64,000 bases of DNA, from the NCBI GenBank assembly GCA_017619655.1, contig JAFZRV010000001.1:124001-188000 (forward strand). The letters are read 5' to 3'. The notes beneath the pieces were generated by a model that was not told where the DNA came from, ran no database searches, and worked only from the letters and a program-made list of their open reading frames with translations. Made by a program: the position numbers and the translations under genes. How positions within the stretch are numbered: position 1 is the stretch's first letter; each line of letters starts with the position of its first letter. The DNA is from Bacteroidales bacterium. Its GTDB lineage: Bacteria; Bacteroidota; Bacteroidia; Bacteroidales; UBA932. Positions 33,602 to 42,207 of the stretch are shown one piece after another.

Positions 33602-35193
33602 AGCAGAAGGATATAATCGTAAACGGGTTGCCCGCCTTCGATGCGGGTGAATTCGGTGCGGGGCCAGGCGGCGGAGAGTTTCTCCAGCGCGGCGTCCGCT
33701 TCTTCGGCCGGCACGTCGGCGCCGGTCAGGAGCAGGGCGATATCGTGGCTGCCGGTATCGAGGCGGCCGGCCAGGTCCAGCAGGGCCTGCTGCCGCTCGG
33801 GCGATCCGCAGAGGATGTCTTTGTCGCTGATGCCCAGATAGTCGCCGGTGTGTCCGGCCTGGCTGTCCCGGATGGCGCGCGACACCATGCCGGTGACGGT
33901 GCTTTCCAGGGCTTCGCCGATTTCGGCGACGATCTCTTCGACGGTCTCGGACGTATCGATGGAGGCGAGGGCGAAATAGCCTTCGCCAAGGTTCCGGGTA
34001 GGCAGGACCTCGACATGCGCCTTGCCGTATAGGACGGCGGCCTGCCGGGCCGTGAGCAGGATGTTGCTGTTGTTGGGCAGGACCAGGACGTTCTCCGCAC
34101 CGATCCGGTCGAAAGCGTCGAGGAAGGCCTGCACCGGCGGATTCATGGTCTGTCCGCCTTCGATCACTTCGTCGGCCCCCATCTCCCGGAAGGCTTCCTG
34201 GAGGGGCTTGCCCGCAGCCACGGCCACCACGCCCAGGGATTTGCCTTTCGTGCGGTAGCGCTCGTCCATACGGTTTTCATGGTGCTGCAGGGTCATGTTC
34301 TCGATCTTGACGGTCAGGTATTCGCCGTATTGCTGGCAGTGGTTGAGGATCTCGCCCGGGGTCGGCGTATGGACGTGCACCTTGATGATGCTGCCGTCGC
34401 GAAAAAACACCAGCGATTCGCCGTGGGCGCCGAGCCAGTCCGCCATCACGCTTTCATCGAAGTGCTCGAGGTCGACCTTGCTGCGTTGGAGACGGAGGAG
34501 GAATTCGGTGCAGTAGCCGAATTCCAGCACGCTGTCCTCGGTGAAGGCAGAGAGGTCGACGGGCTGCCGGGCCGTTTCCGCGCCCGTTTCCGGCAGGGCG
34601 GCGCTTTCGCCGTGCAGGCCGGCGCGCATGCCTTCCACGATCTGGAGCAGGCCGGCGCCGCCGCTGTCGACCACGCCGGCGTTCCGCAGCACATCGAGCA
34701 ACTCCGGGGTGTGCTGGAGCGAGCGGTCCATGGCGCTGCAGAGGGTGTCGAAATAGGCGTCGAATCCGTCGCTTCCCGCCGCTGCGGCGACACCCTCCCG
34801 GAACACGGTGAGCATCGTGCCTTCTACGGGGTTGGCGACGGCCTTGTAGGAAGCTTCCACGCCGCAGGCCATCGCCTGTTCGAAGGCCGGCAGCCCGGCT
34901 TCTTCCAGGCCGGACAGGCCTTGTGCGATGCCGGCAAAGATGCGGGAGAGGATCACGCCCGAGTTGCCCCGGGCTCCGGTCAGCATCCCTTGCGAGACGG
35001 CGGCGGCGGTCTCGCCGAGCGGACCCGGCGTCACCCGGCAGCCGGCCTCGAGCGTCATGAACATGTTGTCGCCCGTGTCGCCGTCCGGAATCGGGAAGAC
35101 GTTCAGCTCGTTGATGAGCTGCCGCTGCGCGTTGAGCCAGGCAGCGCCGCTGCAGACCATGGCCAGGTATCGTTTGCCGTCGAGGGATTCCAT
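33595..35193 (-). CDS. FakA-like fatty-acid kinase (DAK2 + middle + C-terminal domains)
   Basis: The 532-residue protein has a DAK2 ATP-binding domain with FPIPDGDTGDNM (metal-binding Asp37, Asp39, Asp42) and GARGNSGVILS. A middle domain carries EFGYCTEFLLRL and IIKVHVHTPTPGEIL, where the second His of the HVHT motif matches the region needed for kinase activity, and a C-terminal DegV-like domain ends with VYDYILLLC. This is the full FakA architecture, so it probably phosphorylates fatty acids held by the adjacent DegV protein to acyl phosphate. The start is four bases after the MMPL gene stop. Confidence 0.87.
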   Translation of the reverse strand: MESLDGKRYLAMVCSGAAWLNAQRQLINELNVFPIPDGDTGDNMFMTLEAGCRVTPGPLGETAAAVSQGMLTGARGNSGVILSRIFAGIAQGLSGLEEAGLPAFEQAMACGVEASYKAVANPVEGTMLTVFREGVAAAAGSDGFDAYFDTLCSAMDRSLQHTPELLDVLRNAGVVDSGGAGLLQIVEGMRAGLHGESAALPETGAETARQPVDLSAFTEDSVLEFGYCTEFLLRLQRSKVDLEHFDESVMADWLGAHGESLVFFRDGSIIKVHVHTPTPGEILNHCQQYGEYLTVKIENMTLQHHENRMDERYRTKGKSLGVVAVAAGKPLQEAFREMGADEVIEGGQTMNPPVQAFLDAFDRIGAENVLVLPNNSNILLTARQAAVLYGKAHVEVLPTRNLGEGYFALASIDTSETVEEIVAEIGEALESTVTGMVSRAIRDSQAGHTGDYLGISDKDILCGSPERQQALLDLAGRLDTGSHDIALLLTGADVPAEEADAALEKLSAAWPRTEFTRIEGGQPVYDYILLLC

Positions 35194-35197
35194 CGTT

Positions 35198-37699
35198 TTA
35201 TTGTGCTTTGGTCCGGTCTTTCTCGAACTGCTTGCGGAAATAGGGGAAGCGCATCAGCCAGCGGAAGACGAACGGTTCCAGTGAGTAGGTCATCAGGATG
35301 GTGAAGATCATGCCGATGAAGGTGATCACGCCCGTCGACTTGATGGCCGGATGGCGGGCGAAGACCAGGGACCCGATGACGATGATCAGCACCACGGCCG
35401 AGAAGAAGATGGCGACCTTGTGGTAGGCCAGCCGCTCCTTCGAGCCGGTGCGGGCTTCCTGCAGCAGGCCTTCTATCACGAAGATGCTGTAGTCCACGCC
35501 GATACCGAAGACGAAGGTCGCGATGACGATGTTGATTAGGTTGAATTGCAGCCCCAGTATCGCCATGAAGCCTTGCAGGGCGTACCACGAAAGGAACATC
35601 GGGAAGAACGCGACCAGCGCAATCCAGATGTTGCGGAAGGCCACGAGCAGGACCAGCAGCACGAAGATCGAGGAGATCAGCAGCGTGAGCTGGAAGTCGT
35701 CGTGGACGATCTGCACCATGTCGCGGCAATAGTAGAACGGCTCCAGCACCACGGACTGCGGTCCGTTGACGAGCGCGTCGTTGACCTTGTCCTTGTCGTC
35801 CGGGTCGAAGGCGGCGGTCGAGAAGACCATCCAGCGGCCACTGACCTGGTGTTCGACGAAGTTGGACATCATCTCGTGCGGAATCACGCCGGCCTCGTAG
35901 AGGGAGGCGGGTTCGTAGTCGCTCTCCAGCAGGGCGAAGAAGGGCGCGAAGAGGCCGGGATCGAGCTGCTGCTTTTTCGCGGCGGCGGCCAGGTCGCGCT
36001 GTGTCCGGGCGATTCGCTCGGGCGTCCAAAAGGCTTTCCAGGCGGCGATGCGGTCCTGCTGGTCCTGCTGCGTCTGGAAGAGCACGGGCACGAGGGAGGA
36101 GTAGCGGGTCAGCAGGCCGGTCTTCTCCAGGGAGTCGAGCCGGTCGCGCAGGAGCTTGTTGCATTCCAGCGCTTCGTCGAGGGTTTCGCCGTAGGCGGCA
36201 TAGTATTGCGACATGCTGCCGTTTTCGTTCTTCTCGCTGTAGAGCGCCATGCTTTCGGCCAGCGGCTCGTTCACGTAGTTGAGGTTGCGCAGGTCGGTGT
36301 CGAATTCGACGCGCGGGCTCATGACGATGCCCAGCGCCAGCAGCAAGGTCATCGTGCCCAGGATCCACGGGTTGCGGTCCCAGGGCAGGTTGTTGAAGCG
36401 GTCGACGGCCTTGAAGCCCTTGTCTTTCTTGTAGCAGACGTCTTCTTTCTTGAGGAAATGCGGCAGGAACACCAGCGCGTAGACGGTGTTGCCCAGCAGC
36501 GCGAAAGTGGCGAAGAGGCCGAAGTCGCGCAGCAGGTCGCTTTCGGTGAACAGCAGGCCCAGGAAGGCGCCGATGGTGGTGAGACAGCCCAGTACCACGG
36601 GCGTGGATTCCTCGCGCAGCATCTGTTCCACGTCTTCCACGAAATAGTAGTGGATGAGCACGTGGAGGCAGTAGCTCAGCGCGACGCCGAGGATGATGGC
36701 GCCGATGCCCAGGGCCATGAACGACATGATGCCCTTGATCCAGTAGACGCAGGCCAGGGCGAAGAAGGTGCCGTAGAGAACGGGCGCCAGCAGGTGGATC
36801 ACGAAGCGGAAGCGGTGGAAGCACAGCAGCAGGATGACCAGGATGATCAGCAGCGAGATGCCGATGGTCCAGACCAGGTCGGTCTTGATGGTGCTGGCGT
36901 TCGAGACGCCGCCGAGGGGATTGCCGTGCAGGAGCACGCGCGCATCGGGATGGGCCGCCTCAAAGCTGTTCCGCGCCTGGTTGAGGATGCGGGCGAAGCG
37001 GGTACCGGTGCCCGAGTCGGTCTGGCTGACGGTCGAGGACAGGAACGCCAGCGCCACGGTGCGGTCGGGGCAGAAGAAATGCCCGTTTTCCATGGTAAAA
37101 TCACCTACGGAGCCGGCGCCCAGGCCCTCCGGGAACATCCGCGCGAGGAAAATGTCGCGCAGGTCGAGCGGGTCGGTACAGACCATCTGCGTGGTCTGGC
37201 CGGTCATGTCGGCGTCGATGAGTTCCCGGTTGCGGGCCATCTGCGCCTCGATGGCGGCCGGGGTCAGGGCTTCCGCGAAGGCGTCGTAGAACGCCGTGTC
37301 GATGAGCGAAGGCAGGTGCTCGAAACCATAGTCCATGGCGCCGAGCATCGTGCCCGGATCGATCGAGCTGAGGATGCCGATGATGTAGCGGCCCGCGGTG
37401 TCGCGCTGCAGCAGATCGGCGCAGAACTCGTCGATGTAGTCACTCATCGTCCAGGTATCGAGCGGATGCTCGGGATCGGCCGAGGTGATTTGGATAAAGA
37501 TCTTTTCCTTGAGTTCGATATCGCTGAAGGCCAGCTCGCTGTCGACGCTCGAGCGCGGCAGCAACTTCGCCACGTCTTCTTCGTAGCGGAGCTGCAGGCC
37601 GAAAAACAGGAATACGAGCGTGCTGACAATCAGCAGGGTGTACATCACGGCCCTGTGGCCGCGGAAATAGCGGTACAGCGGCAGAAAAATCTTGTGCAT
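35198..37699 (-). CDS. MMPL-family RND exporter
   Basis: The 833-residue protein has an N-terminal helix (residues about 18-36), a large periplasmic domain, a five- to six-helix bundle (ISLLIILVILLLCFHRFRFV, GIGAIILGVALSYCLHVLIHY), a second periplasmic domain and a second helix bundle (LLISSIFVLLVLLVAFRNIWI, ATFVFGIGVDYSIFVIEGLL). GVDYSIF is the MMPL signature that carries proton-relay Asp and Tyr residues. MMPL proteins export lipids. Being the gene just upstream of FakA/FakB-like genes, its cargo may be a fatty-acid-derived lipid. Confidence 0.88.
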   Translation of the reverse strand: MHKIFLPLYRYFRGHRAVMYTLLIVSTLVFLFFGLQLRYEEDVAKLLPRSSVDSELAFSDIELKEKIFIQITSADPEHPLDTWTMSDYIDEFCADLLQRDTAGRYIIGILSSIDPGTMLGAMDYGFEHLPSLIDTAFYDAFAEALTPAAIEAQMARNRELIDADMTGQTTQMVCTDPLDLRDIFLARMFPEGLGAGSVGDFTMENGHFFCPDRTVALAFLSSTVSQTDSGTGTRFARILNQARNSFEAAHPDARVLLHGNPLGGVSNASTIKTDLVWTIGISLLIILVILLLCFHRFRFVIHLLAPVLYGTFFALACVYWIKGIMSFMALGIGAIILGVALSYCLHVLIHYYFVEDVEQMLREESTPVVLGCLTTIGAFLGLLFTESDLLRDFGLFATFALLGNTVYALVFLPHFLKKEDVCYKKDKGFKAVDRFNNLPWDRNPWILGTMTLLLALGIVMSPRVEFDTDLRNLNYVNEPLAESMALYSEKNENGSMSQYYAAYGETLDEALECNKLLRDRLDSLEKTGLLTRYSSLVPVLFQTQQDQQDRIAAWKAFWTPERIARTQRDLAAAAKKQQLDPGLFAPFFALLESDYEPASLYEAGVIPHEMMSNFVEHQVSGRWMVFSTAAFDPDDKDKVNDALVNGPQSVVLEPFYYCRDMVQIVHDDFQLTLLISSIFVLLVLLVAFRNIWIALVAFFPMFLSWYALQGFMAILGLQFNLINIVIATFVFGIGVDYSIFVIEGLLQEARTGSKERLAYHKVAIFFSAVVLIIVIGSLVFARHPAIKSTGVITFIGMIFTILMTYSLEPFVFRWLMRFPYFRKQFEKDRTKAQ

Positions 37700-37717
37700 C
37701 TAAAGCTTGCGGGATAC

Positions 37718-38410
37718 TTACGCCTCGGTGCGGACGGTGTCGATCACTTCGTCGACTTCGGCCTCGACCACGGGCTCAGCCGGGCAGGCAGGATCGTTGT
37801 TTTTCTGGTTCAGAATCTCGTCGGCCTTCTTGGAGAAGAAGTTGTACATGACGCCTTCGACGGCCACCATGATGGCGCAGGCAAGGACGACGGCGATGGC
37901 GGACAGCGCGAAGCCGACCTTCGGGATCGCGGCGAGGATACCACAGATGATACCGATCAACAAGCCGCAGACAATGCCGACCAGGAAGATGCGCCATTTG
38001 TTGCCGTAGGTGGAGTCATAGCTCAGCTGGAGCGACTTGAGCGGGGACACTTTCTTGTCGAGGAAGAAATAGACCGCGAAGCCCCAGGCGATGCTCATCA
38101 CCATGCCCGGAATGAACATGAAGAAGCAGGCGACGACAATGCCGATGTAAAGCAGGCCGAGCAGCAGGAAGAAACCACTGAGGTTCTTGAAGTTGTCTTT
38201 CGAGAAGATGGAGGTCGGATCGATGGTCTCGCCGCGGCCGATGCCGATGACGGCCTTGTAGAGGCCGATGGTGGTACCGATATTGAGATAGGGGATCCAG
38301 ACAGTCACTGCGTAGAGGATGACCATCAGCAGGAGGGGAAAGAAGTTCTTCAGGCCATACTGGACGCCGTCCTTGATGGTCTGCATGATGTCGAGTTTCT
38401 CAGTTGCCAT
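37718..38410 (-). CDS. Integral membrane protein of unknown function
   Basis: The 230-residue protein has about five to six hydrophobic segments (KNFFPLLLMVILYAVTVWI, FFLLLGLLYIGIVVACFFMF, IFLVGIVCGLLIGIICGIL, LSAIAVVLACAIMVAVEGV) and a charged tail rich in Glu, Asp and Val. It resembles general DUF975-like or 'YciC-like' membrane proteins but I do not recognise a family with confidence. It lies 18 bases upstream of the MMPL gene and 48 bases after alr, so it may be part of either transcript. No TAnnTTTG box was seen in the 48-base gap. Confidence 0.6.
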   Translation of the reverse strand: MATEKLDIMQTIKDGVQYGLKNFFPLLLMVILYAVTVWIPYLNIGTTIGLYKAVIGIGRGETIDPTSIFSKDNFKNLSGFFLLLGLLYIGIVVACFFMFIPGMVMSIAWGFAVYFFLDKKVSPLKSLQLSYDSTYGNKWRIFLVGIVCGLLIGIICGILAAIPKVGFALSAIAVVLACAIMVAVEGVMYNFFSKKADEILNQKNNDPACPAEPVVEAEVDEVIDTVRTEA

Positions 38411-38458
38411 GGTAGTAAATGATTTGTTTGGTTTTAGTTATCAGTTTCAGAAACGGGG

Positions 38459-39568
38459 TCAGTCCACGATGACGCGGTTCACGCGCCGGGGGATCGACGT
38501 AAAGATTTCGTACGGGATGGTGTCGAGGACCTTGGCCAGGTCGCCGGCCGAGGGCTTGTCGCCGAAAATGGTCACCATGTCGCCTTCCTGGCAGTCGATG
38601 CCGGTGACGTCGAGCATGCACATGTCCATGCAGATGTTGCCGATGGTGGGGGCCATGTGCCCGTTGACCTCGAAGCTGGCGCGTCCGCAGCCCAGGTGGC
38701 GGTTGATGCCGTCGGCGTAGCCCACGCAGAGCGTGGCGGAACGGGTGACGCCGTCGTGCAGGATGCCGTGGCGGCCGTAGCCGATGGTGCCGTCCTCGGG
38801 CAGGAGGTCCTTGATCTGCAGGATGGGGCAGCGGAAGAAAGCGGCGGGTTTCAGCCGGGGGTCGGAGATGGCGCTGATGCCGTAGATGCCGATGCCCAGG
38901 CGAACCATGTCGTACTGGTATTCGGTGAAACGCTCGATGCCGGCGGAGTTGAGCACGTGGCGCAGCGGCTTGTAAGGCAGGTGCTGCATGATCTGCGTGC
39001 TGAGCTTCTCGTAGAGCTTGATCTGGCCCAGGGTGAATTCGTCATGCTGCACTTCGTCGGAAGCGGCCAGGTGGGTGTAGAGTCCCTCGATGTGGATCTC
39101 CGGGCTTTCGGCCAGGAAGTCGATGAGGGCGGGGACTTCTTTTTCCATGAAGCCCAGGCGGTGCATGCCCGTGTCGATGTTGATGTGAACGGGGTAGTCC
39201 TTGCGGCCGATGCAGCGCAGCTCATCGCGCAGGCGCGTGAGCGCGAAAAGGTCGGGGATGCCGGGTTCCAGTCCGTAGCGGATGATTTCGGGATAGTCGT
39301 CGGTGCCGGTGGTCAGCACGAGGATCGGCAGGTTGATGCCGGCCTTGCGCAGTTCCACGCCCTCGCCGGGCAGGGCCACGCCCAGGTAGGCGGCGCCCGC
39401 CTGCTCCATCTCCTTGGCGAAGGGCACGGCGCCGTGGCCGTAGCCGTTGGCCTTGACCAGGATCAGGATCTTGGTCTCGGGCTTCAGGAGGGAGCGGAAA
39501 TGGATATAGTTGTTCCGAATACCACTGCGACTCAGTTCGAGTCTTGCTAAAGGGGGATTCTGTGCCAT
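38459..39568 (-). CDS. alr: Alanine racemase
   Basis: The 369-residue protein has the PLP lysine motif ILVKANGYGHG (Lys39), NIDTGMHRLGF, LNSAGIERF, IGIYG, and LCVGYADGINR, which holds the second-subunit catalytic tyrosine. It interconverts L- and D-alanine for peptidoglycan. A reverse -7 box at 39587-39594 puts the start at ATG 39568 (MAQNPPLARL) and excludes the longer frame to 39589. It may be the first gene of the reverse operon that ends with the ACP at 30314. Confidence 0.92.
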   Translation of the reverse strand: MAQNPPLARLELSRSGIRNNYIHFRSLLKPETKILILVKANGYGHGAVPFAKEMEQAGAAYLGVALPGEGVELRKAGINLPILVLTTGTDDYPEIIRYGLEPGIPDLFALTRLRDELRCIGRKDYPVHINIDTGMHRLGFMEKEVPALIDFLAESPEIHIEGLYTHLAASDEVQHDEFTLGQIKLYEKLSTQIMQHLPYKPLRHVLNSAGIERFTEYQYDMVRLGIGIYGISAISDPRLKPAAFFRCPILQIKDLLPEDGTIGYGRHGILHDGVTRSATLCVGYADGINRHLGCGRASFEVNGHMAPTIGNICMDMCMLDVTGIDCQEGDMVTIFGDKPSAGDLAKVLDTIPYEIFTSIPRRVNRVIVD

Positions 39569-39586
39569 TTTCTTTGCTTTAATCCA

Positions 39587-39594
39587 CAAAAATA
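39587..39594 (-). promoter_or_regulatory. -7 box for alr
   Basis: Reverse-strand TATTTTTG, 18 bases upstream of the alr ATG. No clear -33 element was found. Confidence 0.55.
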
Positions 39595-39625
39595 ACGATT
39601 TGGGGATAAAGTTATACTTTATCGG

Positions 39626-40738
39626 CTAAAAAATATCGGGGAAGAAGATGCCGGCGACGAGCACGCCCGCGAGCATCAGGCCTGCTACAAAGTAGCAGAC
39701 GCCGCGGATGCGCCGGCCCTGGCGGGGCATTTCGGGCTCCCGGGCGGCCAGGATCAGGAAGCAGGCGTAGTTGACGAAACCGAACATCGGCAGCAGGTAG
39801 ATTTGCAGCTTGCTGCTGAAGAGCGACATGAGCACGAAAAAGGCGGCCGAAATCAGGAGGAAAAAACGCTCCGTCGGCTGCAGCCGGTGCCGGACGGCGC
39901 CCCGGACGCCGACGGGGACGGTCAGCAGCGACCAGGGTCCCATGGCATACCAGACCACGACGAGATACCAGTACACGGGCCGCTTGTGGTGGAAGGCGTC
40001 GACGGCGCGCCCGACCGTCTGGTGGACCAGCAGGTTGTCGATGTAGTCGCGCCCGCCCTCGAGGTAGACGAAACCCCACCAGATGCCGCAGAGCGCGACC
40101 AGGACCAGCCAGGTGCGCCAGCCCCACGCCCGGCCGAAACAGCGCAGCCGGCGTTCGCTCAGCAGCCAGACGAAACAGCCCAGCAGCGGGAAGAGGAAGC
40201 CCACCGGTCCCTTGGTGAAGATGGCCCCGAATACGGCCAGGGCGAAGCACCAGGGCAGGCCGGAGCGCCGGTCTCCTTGGTCCATGCGCCAGAAGAGCCA
40301 CATGGCCAGCGTGATGAAGAAGCACATGAGCATGTCCATGCGCAGCACCACGGCGCCGCCCAGGAAATAGGCGGTTGTCAGCAGCGCCATTTCGGCGACG
40401 ATGCGCCAGCGGGCCAGCCGCGCGCCGCACCAGCGGTCGAAAAGCACCAGGATGCCGAAGGCCGGCAGCAGCGAAAAGAGCTCGAGCAGCGGGATGCAGT
40501 GGAAGCCCAGCAGCTTCCGGAACAGCAGGATGATCCAGAAGTAAAGCGGGGGCTTGTCGGCATAGGCCGCCCCGTCAAGGTACAGGCACCAGAAATGCCC
40601 GTCGCGCAGGGCTTCGTCGGCGATCTGCAGGTATTTCAGTTCGTTCGCGGGGGTGGGCTCCCGGCGCAGCAGCAACGGGAGGAAGAGCAGCAGGTAGAAG
40701 GCCAGCCGCACCCACTGCGAATCCGTCATCCGCCGCAT
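39626..40738 (-). CDS. ArnT-like lipid-linked glycosyltransferase (GT39/GT83 superfamily)
   Basis: The 370-residue membrane protein has 9-11 helices. It shows the periplasmic first-loop region ANELKYLQIADEALRDG and YLDGAAYADKPPLYFW, as in ArnT, which moves a sugar from undecaprenyl phosphate to lipid A. The acidic pair at the loop is Asn32-Glu33 instead of Asp-Glu, so one catalytic-loop residue differs. At 370 residues it lacks the C-terminal periplasmic domain of ArnT (about 550). The ATG overlaps the upstream stop (ATGA at 40738). With its neighbours it likely decorates lipid A or another envelope glycan. Confidence 0.78.
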   Translation of the reverse strand: MRRMTDSQWVRLAFYLLLFLPLLLRREPTPANELKYLQIADEALRDGHFWCLYLDGAAYADKPPLYFWIILLFRKLLGFHCIPLLELFSLLPAFGILVLFDRWCGARLARWRIVAEMALLTTAYFLGGAVVLRMDMLMCFFITLAMWLFWRMDQGDRRSGLPWCFALAVFGAIFTKGPVGFLFPLLGCFVWLLSERRLRCFGRAWGWRTWLVLVALCGIWWGFVYLEGGRDYIDNLLVHQTVGRAVDAFHHKRPVYWYLVVVWYAMGPWSLLTVPVGVRGAVRHRLQPTERFFLLISAAFFVLMSLFSSKLQIYLLPMFGFVNYACFLILAAREPEMPRQGRRIRGVCYFVAGLMLAGVLVAGIFFPDIF

Positions 40739-41373
40739 CAGGCTTTTCGCTCCCCCTTCCATAGCATCAGGTTTCGGATATACGTGACCAGGCCGCAGAT
40801 TTCGGCCGCCACCACCACGGGATCGCGCCGCAGGATGCCGTAGACCAGGATGATCGTGGCCCCGAGGATGCTGATGAGCCAGAAGCCGAGGGGCAGCAGC
40901 GAGCTCTTCCGCCGGGCGGAGTAAATGCCCTGGTAGAGGAAGCGCAGGGAGAAGATGATCTGGCCGACGGAGCCGAAAATCAGCAGCTTGCGGGGGATGG
41001 CGTCGTTGTGGAAGAGCGTGGCGGACACCTCGGGCCAGTGGAGGCCCATATGGACGCCGGCCGCCACCGGAATGAGCACCAGCAGCCCGATGATCACAGG
41101 TTGCCAGGCGCCGGTCCTGGCCCAGACGCCCTTGGCGCCCAGGTTCCAGATATACACATAGTAACCGATGAACTGGCCCAGCATCAGGGCGAAGTCGTTG
41201 CGCAGCCAGCCGTAGAGCAGGAAGAGCAGCGATCCGCAGAGGCTCAGGATCCAGAAGACGGTGGGATTCACGACCTTGCGGGCTTTTTCCGAGAGCAGCC
41301 ACTGGACGAGCATGCGGGCTGTGAAGAGCAGCTGCGCCAGGGTTCCGAGGGCAAAGATCCAGAGCTGGTCCAT
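40738..41373 (-). CDS. Membrane protein with lipid-A-disaccharide-synthase N-terminal-like (LAB_N) repeats
   Basis: The 211-residue protein has about six helices in two similar halves. The first holds LGTLAQLLFTARMLVQWLLSE and NPTVFWILSLCGSLLFLLYG, the second VGQIIFSLRFLYQGIYS and LPLGFWLISILGATIILVYG. Each half matches the LAB_N domain found fused to LpxB or in small flippase-like proteins. It may translocate a lipid-linked sugar made by the upstream GT2 for the downstream ArnT-like enzyme. Starts and stops overlap on both sides, which indicates strict co-expression. Confidence 0.8.
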   Translation of the reverse strand: MDQLWIFALGTLAQLLFTARMLVQWLLSEKARKVVNPTVFWILSLCGSLLFLLYGWLRNDFALMLGQFIGYYVYIWNLGAKGVWARTGAWQPVIIGLLVLIPVAAGVHMGLHWPEVSATLFHNDAIPRKLLIFGSVGQIIFSLRFLYQGIYSARRKSSLLPLGFWLISILGATIILVYGILRRDPVVVAAEICGLVTYIRNLMLWKGERKA

Positions 41374-42122
41374 CAGTCGAGCGGGCTGTCTTCCAGTTTG
41401 CTGTTGTCGATGGTGTAGTTGGTCCAGCGGCGCTGGTACCAGCGATAACCGAAGGTGTCGCGGATCGGGCCCCAGAAGCGGTTCTTAAGGTTGAACTTGC
41501 TCTGTCCGGCGGTGCGCGGGTGGTGATGCACGGGAATCTGGAGATAGTCGCCGCCCATGCTGCTGATCAGCGCGGGCAGGAAGCGGTGCATGCCGTTGAG
41601 GCAGGGGAGGCGCCGGGCATAGGCCGTCTGCATCACTTTCAGCGGGCAACCCGTATCCTGGGCCGTGTCGTGGACGAGGCGGCGGCGCCAGCGGTTGGCG
41701 AAACGGGAAATCAGACGCTTCCCGAAACTGTCCTGTCGGCCGGTGCGGATGCCCATGACCATGGCATGTTCTTCCGCATGCGGCAGCAGCAGGTCGAAAT
41801 CTTCCGGATCGGTCTGCAGGTCGGCGTCGATGTAGCCCACCAGCGGCGACGCGCAGGCGTCGAAGCCGGCTTTCAGGGCGGCGCTCAGGCCGCGGTTCTG
41901 GGCAAAGTGCAGGAAAAAGAAGGCATCGTGCCGCCGGCACATGGCTTCCAGGAGCGGGCTTCCGCCGTCGGTGGAGCCATCGTCCACGAAGAGCACGCAG
42001 GCGGGCTGCACGGCCGCCTTTGCGAGGTAGGCGGCCAGCCGCTCTTCCAGCCGCGGGAGGTTGTCCCGCTCGTTGAAAAGGGGCACGACGATGGTAAAAC
42101 GATAGGAAGTCCGGTTGTTCAT
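41373..42122 (-). CDS. GT2 polyprenyl-phosphate glycosyltransferase (ArnC/DPM1-like)
   Basis: The 249-residue protein has FTIVVPLFNERDNLPRLEER, FVDDGSTDGG, GLSAALKAGFDAC and VGYIDADLQTDPEDF, the signature of dolichyl- or undecaprenyl-phosphate sugar synthases. It lacks the two C-terminal helices of ArnC, so it is closer to soluble DPM1. It would load a sugar on undecaprenyl phosphate. The ATG at 42122 is only six bases from the -7 box, implying a nearly leaderless mRNA. Confidence 0.85.
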   Translation of the reverse strand: MNNRTSYRFTIVVPLFNERDNLPRLEERLAAYLAKAAVQPACVLFVDDGSTDGGSPLLEAMCRRHDAFFFLHFAQNRGLSAALKAGFDACASPLVGYIDADLQTDPEDFDLLLPHAEEHAMVMGIRTGRQDSFGKRLISRFANRWRRRLVHDTAQDTGCPLKVMQTAYARRLPCLNGMHRFLPALISSMGGDYLQIPVHHHPRTAGQSKFNLKNRFWGPIRDTFGYRWYQRRWTNYTIDNSKLEDSPLD

Positions 42123-42128
42123 CGGATG

Positions 42129-42136
42129 CAAAGATA
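42129..42136 (-). promoter_or_regulatory. -7 box for the GT2/LAB_N/ArnT-like operon
   Basis: Reverse TATCTTTG ends six bases before the GT2 ATG. If transcription begins 4-7 bases after the box, the mRNA starts at or just before the start codon. Confidence 0.6.
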
Positions 42137-42207
42137 GCAAACTTGCGGGATGAATTTTTGGTGAAGTGGATAGAATTTTGTAATTATGTAGTTTCAAACG
42201 TTGCGCC

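Noticed and set aside
35103-36824. A 573-codon reverse frame
   Set aside because: Same strand but another frame inside the MMPL gene; Arg/Pro/His-rich, no motif.
35546-38422. A 958-codon open frame on the forward strand
   Set aside because: It is antisense to the MMPL and membrane-protein genes, has low-complexity Glu/Gln/Arg/Val-rich sequence and no domain. Long antisense frames are expected at high GC.
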